Assembly: GCF_900176415.1 (NCBI RefSeq)
Contig: NZ_FWXO01000001.1
Span: 488,775 to 552,774 of the forward strand
DNA from: Cellulophaga tyrosinoxydans
Lineage (GTDB): Bacteria > Bacteroidota > Bacteroidia > Flavobacteriales > Flavobacteriaceae
DNA: 64,000 nucleotides
Direction of reading: 5' to 3'
The position numbers and the translations under genes are program-made. The first letter of the stretch is position 1, and every line of letters begins with the position of its first letter. Shown here piece after piece: positions 34,088 to 43,300 of this stretch. The notes beneath the pieces were generated by a model. The model worked only from the letters and a program-made list of their open reading frames with translations. It ran no database searches and was not told the origin of the DNA.

Positions 34088-34732
34088 ATGAAAGCAATGT
34101 CAACCTTAATAAACATCTTACTAGTTATAACAATAATTACAAGTTGTCAAAATGATATAGATATTGACACTTCTAATAACGACACAAATAATAGTGATTC
34201 TGTATTTACCTCAAAAGTAAGGAGAACATCTATGTTTAACGGCGCTTTTGATGATATTCTTGATGGGTCTCCTTGTTTCGCAATTCAGTATCCAATTAAT
34301 ATATTATTGAATACCATTCCAACAACATTAAATTCTCAAACAGATTTAGGCATTTTTACTGCAACAGATATTATTGAAATATCTTACCCGATAGTACTAA
34401 CAAATTATGATTATACAGAAACTACCATCACTAATCAGCAGGAGTTTAATACCGCTATTAGTTCATGCCAAAGTTTAGTTGCAAGCGGAAATGGCCCAAT
34501 TGATTGTATTGATTTTATATATCCATTAAGCATATTTACAGCTACAAAAAACCAATCTCAAGAGATATTTGAGATAACTAGCAATCAAGAGCTCTATACC
34601 TTTATCACTAATTTAGATAGCAATACGCTTTACAGCTTTCAGTTTCCATTGCAAATCTTAGAACCCAATCTAGGTAATATTACCATTGAAAATAATACAG
34701 CATTAGACACCTATTTAGGTATTTGTTTATGA
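34088..34732 (+). CDS. Lipoprotein with four degenerate ~35-aa repeats
   Basis: 214 aa from the ATG at 34088; the open frame continues to 34061, but the signal MKAMSTLINILLVITIITSC fits a lipobox only with the later start. The mature part contains four tandem units of the pattern [FY]-P-[IL]-x-I ... aliphatic ... acidic 'EF/EL' ... I: FAIQYPINILL, IEISYPIVLTN, IDFIYPLSIF and YSFQFPLQIL, each followed by a short helix with N/Q (QQEFNTAISSC, NQELYTFITNL, NTALDTYLGIC). Similar repeat lipoproteins are common in flavobacteria beside ECF operons and DUF4382 proteins; I know no function. It diverges from the sigma factor gene. Confidence 0.7.
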   Translation: MKAMSTLINILLVITIITSCQNDIDIDTSNNDTNNSDSVFTSKVRRTSMFNGAFDDILDGSPCFAIQYPINILLNTIPTTLNSQTDLGIFTATDIIEISYPIVLTNYDYTETTITNQQEFNTAISSCQSLVASGNGPIDCIDFIYPLSIFTATKNQSQEIFEITSNQELYTFITNLDSNTLYSFQFPLQILEPNLGNITIENNTALDTYLGICL

Positions 34733-34777
34733 TAGTGCTTCTTTAAAATTATCAAATAACATATTAATATTTAATCT

Positions 34778-34801
34778 CTTAAGGAGTGGCGACTTCTTAA
34801 G
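34778..34801. promoter_or_regulatory. Inverted repeat upstream of the DUF4382 gene
   Basis: CTTAAGGAGT (34778-34787) and ACTTCTTAAG (34792-34801) form a 24-bp interrupted palindrome without a T-run, 58 bp before the start codon. An operator or leader hairpin is possible. Confidence 0.4.
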
Positions 34802-34859
34802 CAGGGATAACTCACGCAAAATTTAAAAATTAATATAACCCAAATTAAAATTTAGAATT

Positions 34860-35801
34860 ATGAAAAAATCAATCTTTAAAATCGGAATGTTAGCATTAGT
34901 ATTGGCTTTAGGATCTTGCGAAAAAGACAAAATGGATACGAATACAGAAAAACAAAATACAGAAGTGTCTATTACAGATGCACCTATTGATAATGCCAAC
35001 GTTTCTGCAGCTTTCGTAACAATAGCTGATGTAAAAATAGACGGTGTATCTATCGAAGGTTTTAACACCACAACGGTAGATTTATTAAAACTTCAAAACG
35101 GCAAAAAATTATCATTAGGTAATTTAGATCTAAATGTTGGTGCAGTGTCTAACATAACCTTAGTATTAGATTATGCGCAAGATCAAAACGGCAATGCTCC
35201 TGGTTGTTATGTGCAAACTATTAACGGAACAAAGCACGAATTAATATCAACAGTGAGTGAGATTAAAATAAACGATAAGGTAGATATCATTACCAACACA
35301 GCAAATGAAATTGTTATTGACTTTGATTTACGCAAAACTATAATTGCTAGTGGTAGTTCTGCAAATGATCAATACGATTTTGCCTCAGCTACAGAATTAT
35401 CATCAGGATTAAGATTAGTAAATAATGCAAAGGCAGGGAGCATTTCTGGTACTGTAAGTGACAATGAAAATACCTCTGAAAAAATTATTGTATATGCTTA
35501 TAAAAAAGGAACTTATACTGCTTCAGAATCACAATCTCAAGGAGCTAGTGGGATAATTTTCGCAAATGCAGTAACCAGCGCGACAGTAAATTCTTTTTCA
35601 GGAGCTTACCAAGTTAACTTTTTAAAAGAAGGTGATTATGAATTCCATTTTGCTTCTTATTCTGATACTGACAACGATGGTAAATTTGAATATGAAGGAA
35701 TGTTGAGTGTTGAGTCGTTAACAAATGTGAAATTAAATGCTATAAAAGTTAGCTCTAAGATTAATTTAAACTTAAGTGTTAAAGTAACAGGAAAATCATA
35801 A
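34860..35801 (+). CDS. DUF4382 domain lipoprotein
   Basis: 313 aa. The signal MKKSIFKIGMLALVLALGSCEK has a lipobox at C20. The DUF4382 domain (about 35-180) begins with VSITDAPIDNANVSAAFVTI and includes VDLLKLQNGKKLSLGNLDL and DFDLRKTIIASGS. A second beta-sandwich (about 190-310, KAGSISGTVSDNENTSEKIIVYAYKKG) resembles a carboxypeptidase-regulatory-like fold. It is probably a cell-surface lipoprotein. The function is unknown. It follows the repeat lipoprotein by 127 bp and ends at a strong terminator. Confidence 0.85.
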   Translation: MKKSIFKIGMLALVLALGSCEKDKMDTNTEKQNTEVSITDAPIDNANVSAAFVTIADVKIDGVSIEGFNTTTVDLLKLQNGKKLSLGNLDLNVGAVSNITLVLDYAQDQNGNAPGCYVQTINGTKHELISTVSEIKINDKVDIITNTANEIVIDFDLRKTIIASGSSANDQYDFASATELSSGLRLVNNAKAGSISGTVSDNENTSEKIIVYAYKKGTYTASESQSQGASGIIFANAVTSATVNSFSGAYQVNFLKEGDYEFHFASYSDTDNDGKFEYEGMLSVESLTNVKLNAIKVSSKINLNLSVKVTGKS

Positions 35802-36101
35802 TTATAGACGTAAAGCCATATAAACTGGTATTAACTATTGCTATAAATAAAAAGCTTTCAATTTAATTATTGAAAGCTTTTTTGTAATTAATAGTAAAAA
35901 AATGAATAAATTATTTTTTAATACAATTTATACAAACCAGAACTTTTAAACTTTGGTCTGTATAAAATTGCTATTCGTCTACGAAAATATGCAATTCATA
36001 TAAACTGTAAGATAATTCTTTCTTTTTCGATTTAATTTTGTTTTAAAGTAATTGTAGATAATGCTTCATTAATCGTGTAGTACTAATTCAAACCCAAATC
36101 A
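35802..36101. other. 300-bp intergenic region
   Basis: Only the terminator at 35849-35883 is evident. The remainder is AT-rich DNA and presumably contains the promoter of the histidine kinase gene. I see no gene or repeat. Confidence 0.6.
35849..35883 (+). terminator. Terminator of the DUF4382 gene
   Basis: AAAAAGCTTTCAAT and ATTGAAAGCTTTTTT form a long perfect stem around a short AT loop, with T-runs on both strands. Confidence 0.88.
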
Positions 36102-37013
36102 ATGATACCTATTAAACAAAGATTATATCATCCTTTTTTTGTTGTAACCATATCCGTTTTATTATCCATTATATCCTATGTAATCGCACATTATTTTATT
36201 TACTGGGAAGATTTTTGGGTAGGATTTTTTTTGAGTGCGCTTATACCTTTTGTTGTTTCATGTCCTATTGCCGTTATTATGGATGGTTATTTTAAAAAAA
36301 TAAATAAACAAAAAATAGAATTAGAACGTTTAGACTCAATCAATAAAAAGCTTTTTTTGTTAATATCACATGACGTTAGAGCACCACTGAATACTTTAAA
36401 AGGAATGATTGATTTAATTACTAACGATGTTATTGATAGCCAAGAAAGCAAATTATACCTTAAACAACTTTCAATTAAATTTGAGCATGTAAACAGTTTT
36501 TTGGATGGCTTATTAGATTGGTCTAAAAGACAAACTCAAGATAAACCTATAGAGTTTACTTCATTTAATAGTGCAGAGGCTATAAAACCAATCTATAATT
36601 TATTAGAGCCAATTGCTTTAAGTAAAGAAATTACTATTTCTACAAAAAATCTTAATAATATCATTTATGCAGATATGGAGAGCTACTCATTTGTCTTGCG
36701 AAATGTATTACATAATGCTATAAAATTCACCCCTAAACATGGTACTATTCAAATTGACACCATTAAAAGAGATGGGCATATCTATACTTCAATATTAGAT
36801 TCAGGTGTGGGTATTTCTGAAAAAGAAATAAAAAAAATTCTTGAAGGCGATAATTGGTATACGACAGAGGGAACTTTACAAGAAAGGGGTTCGGGCTTTG
36901 GGCTACGAACGTGTATATATTACTTAAAAAAGAATAATGGAAAAATCTTAATTGAAAGTGAATTGAATAAAGGTACTAAGATGACTATTATTTTACCAGA
37001 AGCAAAGCTTTGA
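36102..37013 (+). CDS. Orphan membrane sensor histidine kinase
   Basis: 303 aa. Two membrane helices (about 12-34 and 38-60) are joined by only a few residues, so there is no sizeable sensor domain outside. A coiled linker leads to the HisKA H-box LISHDVRAPLNTLKGMIDL with the phosphorylated histidine near residue 89. The HATPase domain has an N-box (VLRNVLHNAIKFTP), DSGVGISEKE and GSGFGLRTCIYYLKKNNG. No response regulator is adjacent, so the partner is elsewhere. Signal detection in or near the membrane is likely. Confidence 0.9.
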   Translation: MIPIKQRLYHPFFVVTISVLLSIISYVIAHYFIYWEDFWVGFFLSALIPFVVSCPIAVIMDGYFKKINKQKIELERLDSINKKLFLLISHDVRAPLNTLKGMIDLITNDVIDSQESKLYLKQLSIKFEHVNSFLDGLLDWSKRQTQDKPIEFTSFNSAEAIKPIYNLLEPIALSKEITISTKNLNNIIYADMESYSFVLRNVLHNAIKFTPKHGTIQIDTIKRDGHIYTSILDSGVGISEKEIKKILEGDNWYTTEGTLQERGSGFGLRTCIYYLKKNNGKILIESELNKGTKMTIILPEAKL

Positions 37014-37092
37014 ACCTAATTCATAGACATCAAGTCTGTTATCGAAGTAATCCCGAAGCCTCGGGAGAACCCACACAATTTTTCAGCATAAA

Positions 37093-37118
37093 AAAACCCC
37101 TGTTTTCACAGAGGTTTT
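37093..37118 (-). terminator. Terminator of tRNA-Leu
   Basis: AAAACCCCTGT and ACAGaGGTTTT form a stem with a TTTC loop. On the minus strand the hairpin is followed by a T-run. Confidence 0.8.
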
Positions 37119-37127
37119 GTGCTTTTG

Positions 37128-37207
37128 TACTCGAGGTGGGAATCGAACCCACACTCCGAAGAACTGGATTTTGAATCCAGCGCGTCTACCAATTCCGCCA
37201 CTCGAGC
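37128..37207 (-). tRNA. tRNA-Leu(CAA)
   Basis: On the minus strand the acceptor GCTCGAG pairs with CTCGAGT (one G-U). The anticodon stem CTGGA/TCCAG holds loop TTCAAAA, anticodon CAA. The D-loop GGTAGACGCG and the extra variable arm (TTCTTCGGAGT) are typical of leucine tRNAs, and the T-arm has GGTTCGATTCC. CCA is not encoded. A -7 box TAATTTTG (minus strand, 37220-37227) lies upstream. Confidence 0.96.
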
Positions 37208-37211
37208 ATTA

Positions 37212-37308
37212 AAGGAGTGCAAAATTATAAAATAATTTTCTTTATTTGACAAAAATTTAAACAATTATCCTTTAGCAAGACAAATAAATTTCTAAATTTG
37301 CACTCCTT
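37212..37308. promoter_or_regulatory. Divergent tRNA-Leu / prs promoter region with mirrored initial sequence
   Basis: The minus-strand -7 box TAATTTTG (37220-37227) serves tRNA-Leu and the plus-strand -7 box TAAATTTG (37293-37300) serves prs. Both continue into GCACTCCTT, so AAGGAGTGCAAA (37212-37223) and TTTGCACTCCTT (37297-37308) form a perfect 12-bp inverted repeat. The -7 position puts the prs transcript start near 37305, which excludes the upstream ATG at 37298. Confidence 0.65.
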
Positions 37309-37351
37309 AAAGAAATCGGAACCCAATAAACTAAAAAACAAGAGATTAACC

Positions 37352-38293
37352 ATGGCGTATCAAGTACCAGAGCCTAAAATATTTGCTTGTACACAAAGTA
37401 CAGCATTAGCAGAGAAGATTGCAAAATCTTATGGTGCTGAATTAGGTAAAGTTATATTTTCTAGATACAGTGATGGTGAATTCCAACCTTCTTTCGAAGA
37501 ATCTGTTCGTGGAACACGTGTGTTTATTATAGGATCTACCAATCCTAGTTCTGAAAATTTAATGGAAATGCTTTTAATGTTAGATGCTGCAAAACGCGCG
37601 TCAGCAAGGCATATTACCGCTGTAATGCCTTACTTTGGTTGGGCAAGACAAGACAGAAAAGACAAACCAAGAGTACCTATTGCTGCAAAATTAGTAGCTA
37701 AAATGTTAGAAGCTGCTGGTGCAACTCGTATAATTACTATGGATTTGCATGCTGATCAAATTCAGGGATTTTTTGAAAAACCTGTAGATCATTTATTTGC
37801 ATCAACACTATTTTTACCATACTTAAAGAAATTAAATCTTGATAATTTAACTATTGCTTCTCCAGATATGGGTGGTTCTAAAAGAGCCTATGCTTATTCA
37901 AAAGCATTAGAATGCGATGTAGTTATCTGTTATAAACAAAGAGAAAAAGCCAATGTTATTTCACATATGGAATTAATTGGTGATGTTCAAGGTAAAAATG
38001 TGGTATTAGTAGATGATATGGTAGATACTGCTGGCACATTAACCAAGGCTGCTGATTTAATGATAGAGCGTGGTGCGATAAGTGTACGAGCAATAACTAC
38101 GCACGGATTACTTTCTGGTGATGCTTACGAAAAAATAGAAAAATCTAAATTATCAGAATTGATAATTACTGATTCTATACCAACAAGAAAAGATAGTAAA
38201 AAAGTAAAAGTGTTGAGTTGTGCAGATTTATTTGCCGATGTTATGGAACGTGTACATAACAACACCTCAATTAGTTCAAAATTTTTAATGTAG
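37352..38293 (+). CDS. prs: Ribose-phosphate pyrophosphokinase (PRPP synthetase)
   Basis: 313 aa from the ATG at 37352. The open frame reaches 37298, but that ATG overlaps the promoter, and MAYQVPEPKIFACTQS fits the family start. It makes PRPP from ribose 5-phosphate and ATP for nucleotide, histidine and tryptophan synthesis. Motifs are FSRYSDGEFQPSFEESVRG, YFGWARQDRKDKPRVPIAAKL, the ATP/metal MDLHADQIQGFF and the PRPP loop VVLVDDMVDTAGTL. rplY follows after 74 bp, a common order in Bacteroidetes. Confidence 0.96.
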   Translation: MAYQVPEPKIFACTQSTALAEKIAKSYGAELGKVIFSRYSDGEFQPSFEESVRGTRVFIIGSTNPSSENLMEMLLMLDAAKRASARHITAVMPYFGWARQDRKDKPRVPIAAKLVAKMLEAAGATRIITMDLHADQIQGFFEKPVDHLFASTLFLPYLKKLNLDNLTIASPDMGGSKRAYAYSKALECDVVICYKQREKANVISHMELIGDVQGKNVVLVDDMVDTAGTLTKAADLMIERGAISVRAITTHGLLSGDAYEKIEKSKLSELIITDSIPTRKDSKKVKVLSCADLFADVMERVHNNTSISSKFLM

Positions 38294-38367
38294 TGTATAA
38301 TAAGCCACTATTTTAAAATAGCATTTAAGCGCTTAAAAAAAGAATAATTAATAGTTAAATATAAATA

Positions 38368-38994
38368 ATGAAGTCAATTACAATCTCAGGATCTAAAAGA
38401 GAAAGCGTAGGCAAGAAAGCAACAAAAGCCTTACGTAATGCTGGAAAGGTTCCTTGCGTACTGTACGGAGGGAATAAACCATTACACTTTTCAGCGGATG
38501 AACCAGCATTCAAAAATTTAGTGTACACCCCAAACGCTCACACTGCAGTGATTGAAATTGAAGGTGGAAAAAAATTCGATGCGGTATTACAAGATATTCA
38601 GTTTCACCCAGTTACTGATGCTATTTTACATATCGATTTCTATCAGTTATTTGCTGACAAAGAAGTTACTATGGACATTCCTGTTCGTTTAGTAGGTAAC
38701 TCTCCAGGGGTAAGAAACGGTGGTCGTTTGTTATTCAGAAAACGTAAATTAACAATCAAAGCTTTACCGGCTAACTTGCCAGATTTCTTTGATATTGATA
38801 TTTCTAAATTAAAAATTGGTGGCAACATTGCTGTTTCTACCTTATTGAAAGACGAATTCACCATTTTACACCCAGACAATACTGTTGTTGTTCAAGTAAA
38901 AGCAGCACGTAATGCAATTGTTACGGATGATGAAGATGAAGAAGAAGGAACTGAAGGTGCAGAAGCTTCTACAGAAGAAACTGCAGCAGAATAA
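38368..38994 (+). CDS. rplY: 50S ribosomal protein L25/general stress protein Ctc
   Basis: 208 aa, the two-domain CTC form. The N-terminal 5S-rRNA-binding domain (about 1-92) starts [35 protein letters not shown], and the C-terminal TL5-like beta domain (about 95-185) includes [21 protein letters not shown]. An acidic tail ([13 protein letters not shown]) closes the protein. It binds 5S rRNA in the large subunit. It lies between prs and pth, a typical arrangement. Confidence 0.96.
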   Translation: MKSITISGSKRESVGKKATKALRNAGKVPCVLYGGNKPLHFSADEPAFKNLVYTPNAHTAVIEIEGGKKFDAVLQDIQFHPVTDAILHIDFYQLFADKEVTMDIPVRLVGNSPGVRNGGRLLFRKRKLTIKALPANLPDFFDIDISKLKIGGNIAVSTLLKDEFTILHPDNTVVVQVKAARNAIVTDDEDEEEGTEGAEASTEETAAE

Positions 38995-39011
38995 TCTTTT
39001 TTAATACAATT

Positions 39012-39046
39012 AAAAAGCATCCTAATATTTCTATTAGGATGCTTTT
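39012..39046 (+). terminator. Terminator between rplY and pth
   Basis: AAAAGCATCCTAAT and ATTAGGATGCTTTT form a perfect 14-bp stem with loop ATTTCT, followed by a T-rich tract. It ends the prs-rplY transcript. Confidence 0.9.
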
Positions 39047-39076
39047 GTATTTTTACACTATTGTAATCCGTTAAAA

Positions 39077-39706
39077 ATGTTCAGCTTTTTTAAATCGATT
39101 TTCGAAACTAAAAAATCTCATTTAGAAGAATTAGATTCCATGAAGAAATATTTAATCGTAGGACTAGGAAATATTGGTCCTGAATATGCCCAAACCAGAC
39201 ATAATATTGGTTTCAAAATTCTTGATGCTTTGGCAAACCAAGAGAACCTATCTTTTGAAACTGCCAAACTTGGTGACATAACCACATTTAAGATCAAAGG
39301 TAGAAGTGCGCTATTATTAAAACCATCTACCTATATGAATTTAAGCGGTAAGGCGCTACATTACTGGATGGAAAAAGAGAATATTCCTTTAGAAAACGTA
39401 TTAGTAATCACTGATGACATTAATCTTGAATTTGGAGTTATTCGGGTAAAAACTAAAGGTAGCAACGGAGGTCATAATGGATTAAAAGACATTCAAAACA
39501 CCTTAAATACAGTAAACTATAATCGTTTTAGATTTGGCGTAGGAGCCGATTTTGGCAAAGGACGACAAGTAGATTATGTACTTGGAAAATGGAACGATGA
39601 CGAAAAGAAAGCCCTTGTAGAACGTCTTGAAAAATCCACTGAGGTAATAAAATCTTTTATTCTTTCTGGAATTACCAATACCATGAACCAATTTAATGGA
39701 AGCTAA
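39077..39706 (+). CDS. pth: Peptidyl-tRNA hydrolase with short N-terminal extension
   Basis: 209 aa. It releases peptides from peptidyl-tRNA. The core starts [25 protein letters not shown] with the catalytic histidine in TRHN, then SYMNLSG-type [23 protein letters not shown] and [13 protein letters not shown]. Compared with most Pth proteins the ATG at 39077 adds 21 residues ([15 protein letters not shown]...). Flavobacterial homologues often have such a leader, so I keep it; the ATG at 39140 is the alternative. It follows the rplY terminator, so it has its own promoter. Confidence 0.93.
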   Translation: MFSFFKSIFETKKSHLEELDSMKKYLIVGLGNIGPEYAQTRHNIGFKILDALANQENLSFETAKLGDITTFKIKGRSALLLKPSTYMNLSGKALHYWMEKENIPLENVLVITDDINLEFGVIRVKTKGSNGGHNGLKDIQNTLNTVNYNRFRFGVGADFGKGRQVDYVLGKWNDDEKKALVERLEKSTEVIKSFILSGITNTMNQFNGS

Positions 39707-40384
39707 TTACAGCACTCTAAAACTATAGACTCCAGAACTAGAGGTGTTTCCTTCCTTGTCTTTAGATTTAACACTCCAATAATAAACAGTATTGACTTGC
39801 ACATCTACAGCAATACTTTGAGTTAACGCATTTACAGATGTTTCCAAAGTCAATGGTGGGTTTGTTGTACTAAAATACACTTCATACACATCCATATCTA
39901 GATCTAAATCAGTACCTGTCCATGATAATTCCACTTGATTATTCAGATCTCTTAATACCGTTTCGCCAGATTTTGGCGTATTAATTTTCGCAGGAAAAGG
40001 CGCACGTGTTGTTATAGTTCCTGCATTAAAAAAATACCACAATTCGCTCGTAGCGGTTTGATTTACTTTATTATTTTCTGAAGTTACACTCCAAGAGAAT
40101 GGCACTCCTTTTTTAACCTGCAATTGTACTGATGTTTCATTAGTAGTAACTACTTGCGGTACATTTGTGTTTAAATTTGTTACTGTAAGTTCATAACCAT
40201 CGGTATTAGCCGATGCCTCCCACTGAAAATTAATTAAGCGCGTAGTTTGATTAATATTTTGACCTACTGTACACTCCGAATTTTCCAACGGAAAAATCAA
40301 CAAAGCACTAGACGGTGGCTTTGGATCGTCCTTAGAACAACCTAATATCACAATTAGAATACTGATTAAAATTAGTTTCTTCAC
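39707..40384 (-). CDS. Lipoprotein with fibronectin type III-like repeats
   Basis: 225 aa. The signal MKKLILISILIVILGCSKDD has a lipobox at C16. Two Fn3-like units follow (about 45-115 and 130-220): INFQWEASANTDGYELTVTNL...PFSWSV and VELSWTGTDLDLDMDVYEVYFS...YYWSVKSKDKEG. The same 'YYWHVK' style appears in the preceding protease. It starts by a 4-bp overlap with the protease stop codon (40381-40384), so the two are translationally coupled and probably work together at the surface. Confidence 0.8.
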   Translation of the reverse strand: MKKLILISILIVILGCSKDDPKPPSSALLIFPLENSECTVGQNINQTTRLINFQWEASANTDGYELTVTNLNTNVPQVVTTNETSVQLQVKKGVPFSWSVTSENNKVNQTATSELWYFFNAGTITTRAPFPAKINTPKSGETVLRDLNNQVELSWTGTDLDLDMDVYEVYFSTTNPPLTLETSVNALTQSIAVDVQVNTVYYWSVKSKDKEGNTSSSGVYSFRVL

Positions 40385-43300
40385 TTTTTCATTAATTTAA
40401 AAGTTCCTTTTAAATTTTCTCCTTTTAATTTTACAATATACATCCCTTGTGGCAAATCCGAAACTTCTAAATCTAGCTCTATTGCGGTGTTCTGGTATTG
40501 AAATTGTTTTACCAATTTTCCATTCATTGCATAGATCCAAACATCACAATTCAACTGCTCGATTCCAGTAAATATTTTCGCATTATTGTAGGTAGGATTT
40601 GGATATATAAAAGGCGTATCAGCAACAATTATTGTTTCTTCATAAACGCCCTGACAGGGTAAGTCAGTAACCACTTTTAAGGTATTAATTCCGTTTTTTA
40701 GTTCAAATAAAGCCGTTGTACTAGTTACTTGAGTAGTCCTTCCGTTTAAGGTAACAGTATAACTCTGAGCACCACTAAGATTTAAAAGCACACTCTTACC
40801 ATTTGTTGTTAAATTAGAAGAAACAAGTAATTCATCAGGTTGAGATAACACCACATCAAAACAATATTCCTCGTAATTTATCACCCCATCGGTTCCTGTA
40901 ATACAAACCATATAATTACCAGCCTGTAATCCGTCTAAAGAATAGGTATTGGTAAAAGTACCTGTGTTATTTACTCCATTTCCAGTAATGGTGGCGGTGT
41001 AATTAAGACCCATAGCCGCACTAATGTGGATAGCTCCATCATCGCTAGCTCTACAAGACTCGCTATCAATATTTATAGAAAAATTAGTATTAGTAAAACG
41101 ATACACCGGACAACCATCTGCATTTACTTCTTGTCCTGCAGGTGTTCCTAAACACAAATCATCTCCGTCATCATAAACTCCATCATTATCATCATCTGGT
41201 CTAAAAAACCCTTCTACACATAATTCTAATGCAAAGTTATTAAGTGATCCACCATCACCTCCGGCATTATCTTTTATTTCTAAAACCCAATCTCCTAATG
41301 AAGATTCTCCGATAAAAGAATTTAATGACCCCAATGGTTTTACCATGCCAGTAATTGCTGGATTATTACCACATACAAAGCTAGTAGCACTAGCGTCAAA
41401 AGTGGCATTTATATTTCGTTTATCACCACATGAATTTGCAACAAGCACAACAGATGTACCTTGTGGAGAAGTTAATTTTATAGTTAAATCAGCAAGATAA
41501 CTATGAGATACATTCAAAATAACATTAACATCTGCAATGGGCAAATCTTCGGTAAAAGTAATGGTAGAAACTATAGTCGGAGTTCCCGCTGATGATATTG
41601 ATATAGGCAAATTTGGCGCAGTTCTTAACGCACAATCTACACTTGTTGTGGTAAAACTAAAAGGAGCACTGTAAACCCCTTCCCCGCATTCATTCTTAGG
41701 CTTTACATGCCAATAATAAGTGGTGTTTGGCAACAAACCTATAGAAGTGTAGCTGTTAAATAATACTGTTGAAGATTCAACAATGTTCGCAAAAGCCACA
41801 TCTGATGCTATCTGAATATCGTATGAGGTACTTGCAGGCTCAACCGTCCACTGAAAAGTAGGATTAATTTCCGCATCAACAAGATTATCTGCTGGCGAAG
41901 TTAAATTTACTGATGAAAAAGTAGTACTGTTAATGTTTAAATTGATGGTAATCTCTTTAGTAACACTCGCGGCAGTTGATGTTATTGTTATTGGATAGAC
42001 GCCTATTGCCGCGGCACCTGTATTAGAAAAAGTTATAGACACAGCTGTATTATCTAAATTTGCGGTTGGTTGGGAAAAACTTGCCGTTAGACCTGTTGGC
42101 ATTCCGGAAACACTAAAAGTTGAAGTTTCAGAAAAACCTGAATTGGTTTCATAAGTAAATGGCAGCACCAAATCTGAAGGCTGGCAAACCGTAAATTCCA
42201 AAGCAGAAAAATTCAATACCACTAAAGAATTAGCTATTGTAAAATTGCTGCTATTTACAGCAAAAAAGACATTATCGCTAGCCTTAATCATTATTCTAGC
42301 CTGATTTGTTATTTCGCTAGGAATTAGAATATTTTGTGCACCATCATTGGGCACGTTATCCGCAACCAAATATGGGAAAGTTGCCCCGCCATCTGTAGAC
42401 AGCAAAATATCAACCTTTTGCGCATCTACTAATGCATTAGTTGTATTGGCAACATTCCAAGTTACCAGTTGTATACTCCCCGCTTCATAACTCACATTTG
42501 TATTTTGCGACAATACTACAAAGGGACCTGCACTGTTTACTACATCAATTTTAAGAAGATCAGAAACAACCTGACCACCTTCACTATTATTATCTCGAAC
42601 TGTCAACGCAAAATTCATTTCACGTTCCACATTAGATACGGTCTCCCAAGCTGTATTAATCGTAGGATTTGTCTGTGTTAAATTCCCCTGTAATACCCTC
42701 GACAGTTTTGGAAAATATCTGCTTGGATTTGTACTCGGTAATTGCGACCTGAAATTTGCTCCACTTGGGTTGTTAGGGCCGAAAGTAGTATTGGTGACAA
42801 CACCATCATCTACTTGTTCCCATGTATAAGTTAGCACATCCGCAGCATCGGCATCAGTAGCATTGCCAGTTAACACAAAAGCAGTGCCTTTTGGAATGGT
42901 GTAATCTGGAGAAGCCGTTATAACAGGAGGATTATTGGCTAGCATAATTTCCGTAGCACAAGTTGTTGTTGCCAAATACTCCGTAATTTGTTTTATACTG
43001 TAATAATGAAAATAATCTTGACCGTTCGATGCCACATTGTTAGCCCCTGAAATACCTGCATAACCCATAATGGTAGATCCACTGCCTGGTTCTGCTTGTA
43101 CTTGTGTTCCTTCAGATTCAAAAGACCACGTATGGTTTGCACCTAATTGATGTCCCATTTCATGGGCAACAAAATCAATATCGAACAAATCTCCAGACGG
43201 ATTCACCCCAGAAGAATACGCACTTCCTTTTTTATTATCGTCGCAAACAGCACCCACAAAACCTGCATCTCCAGTGTTATTTGCCTTGGTCAATAAATGC

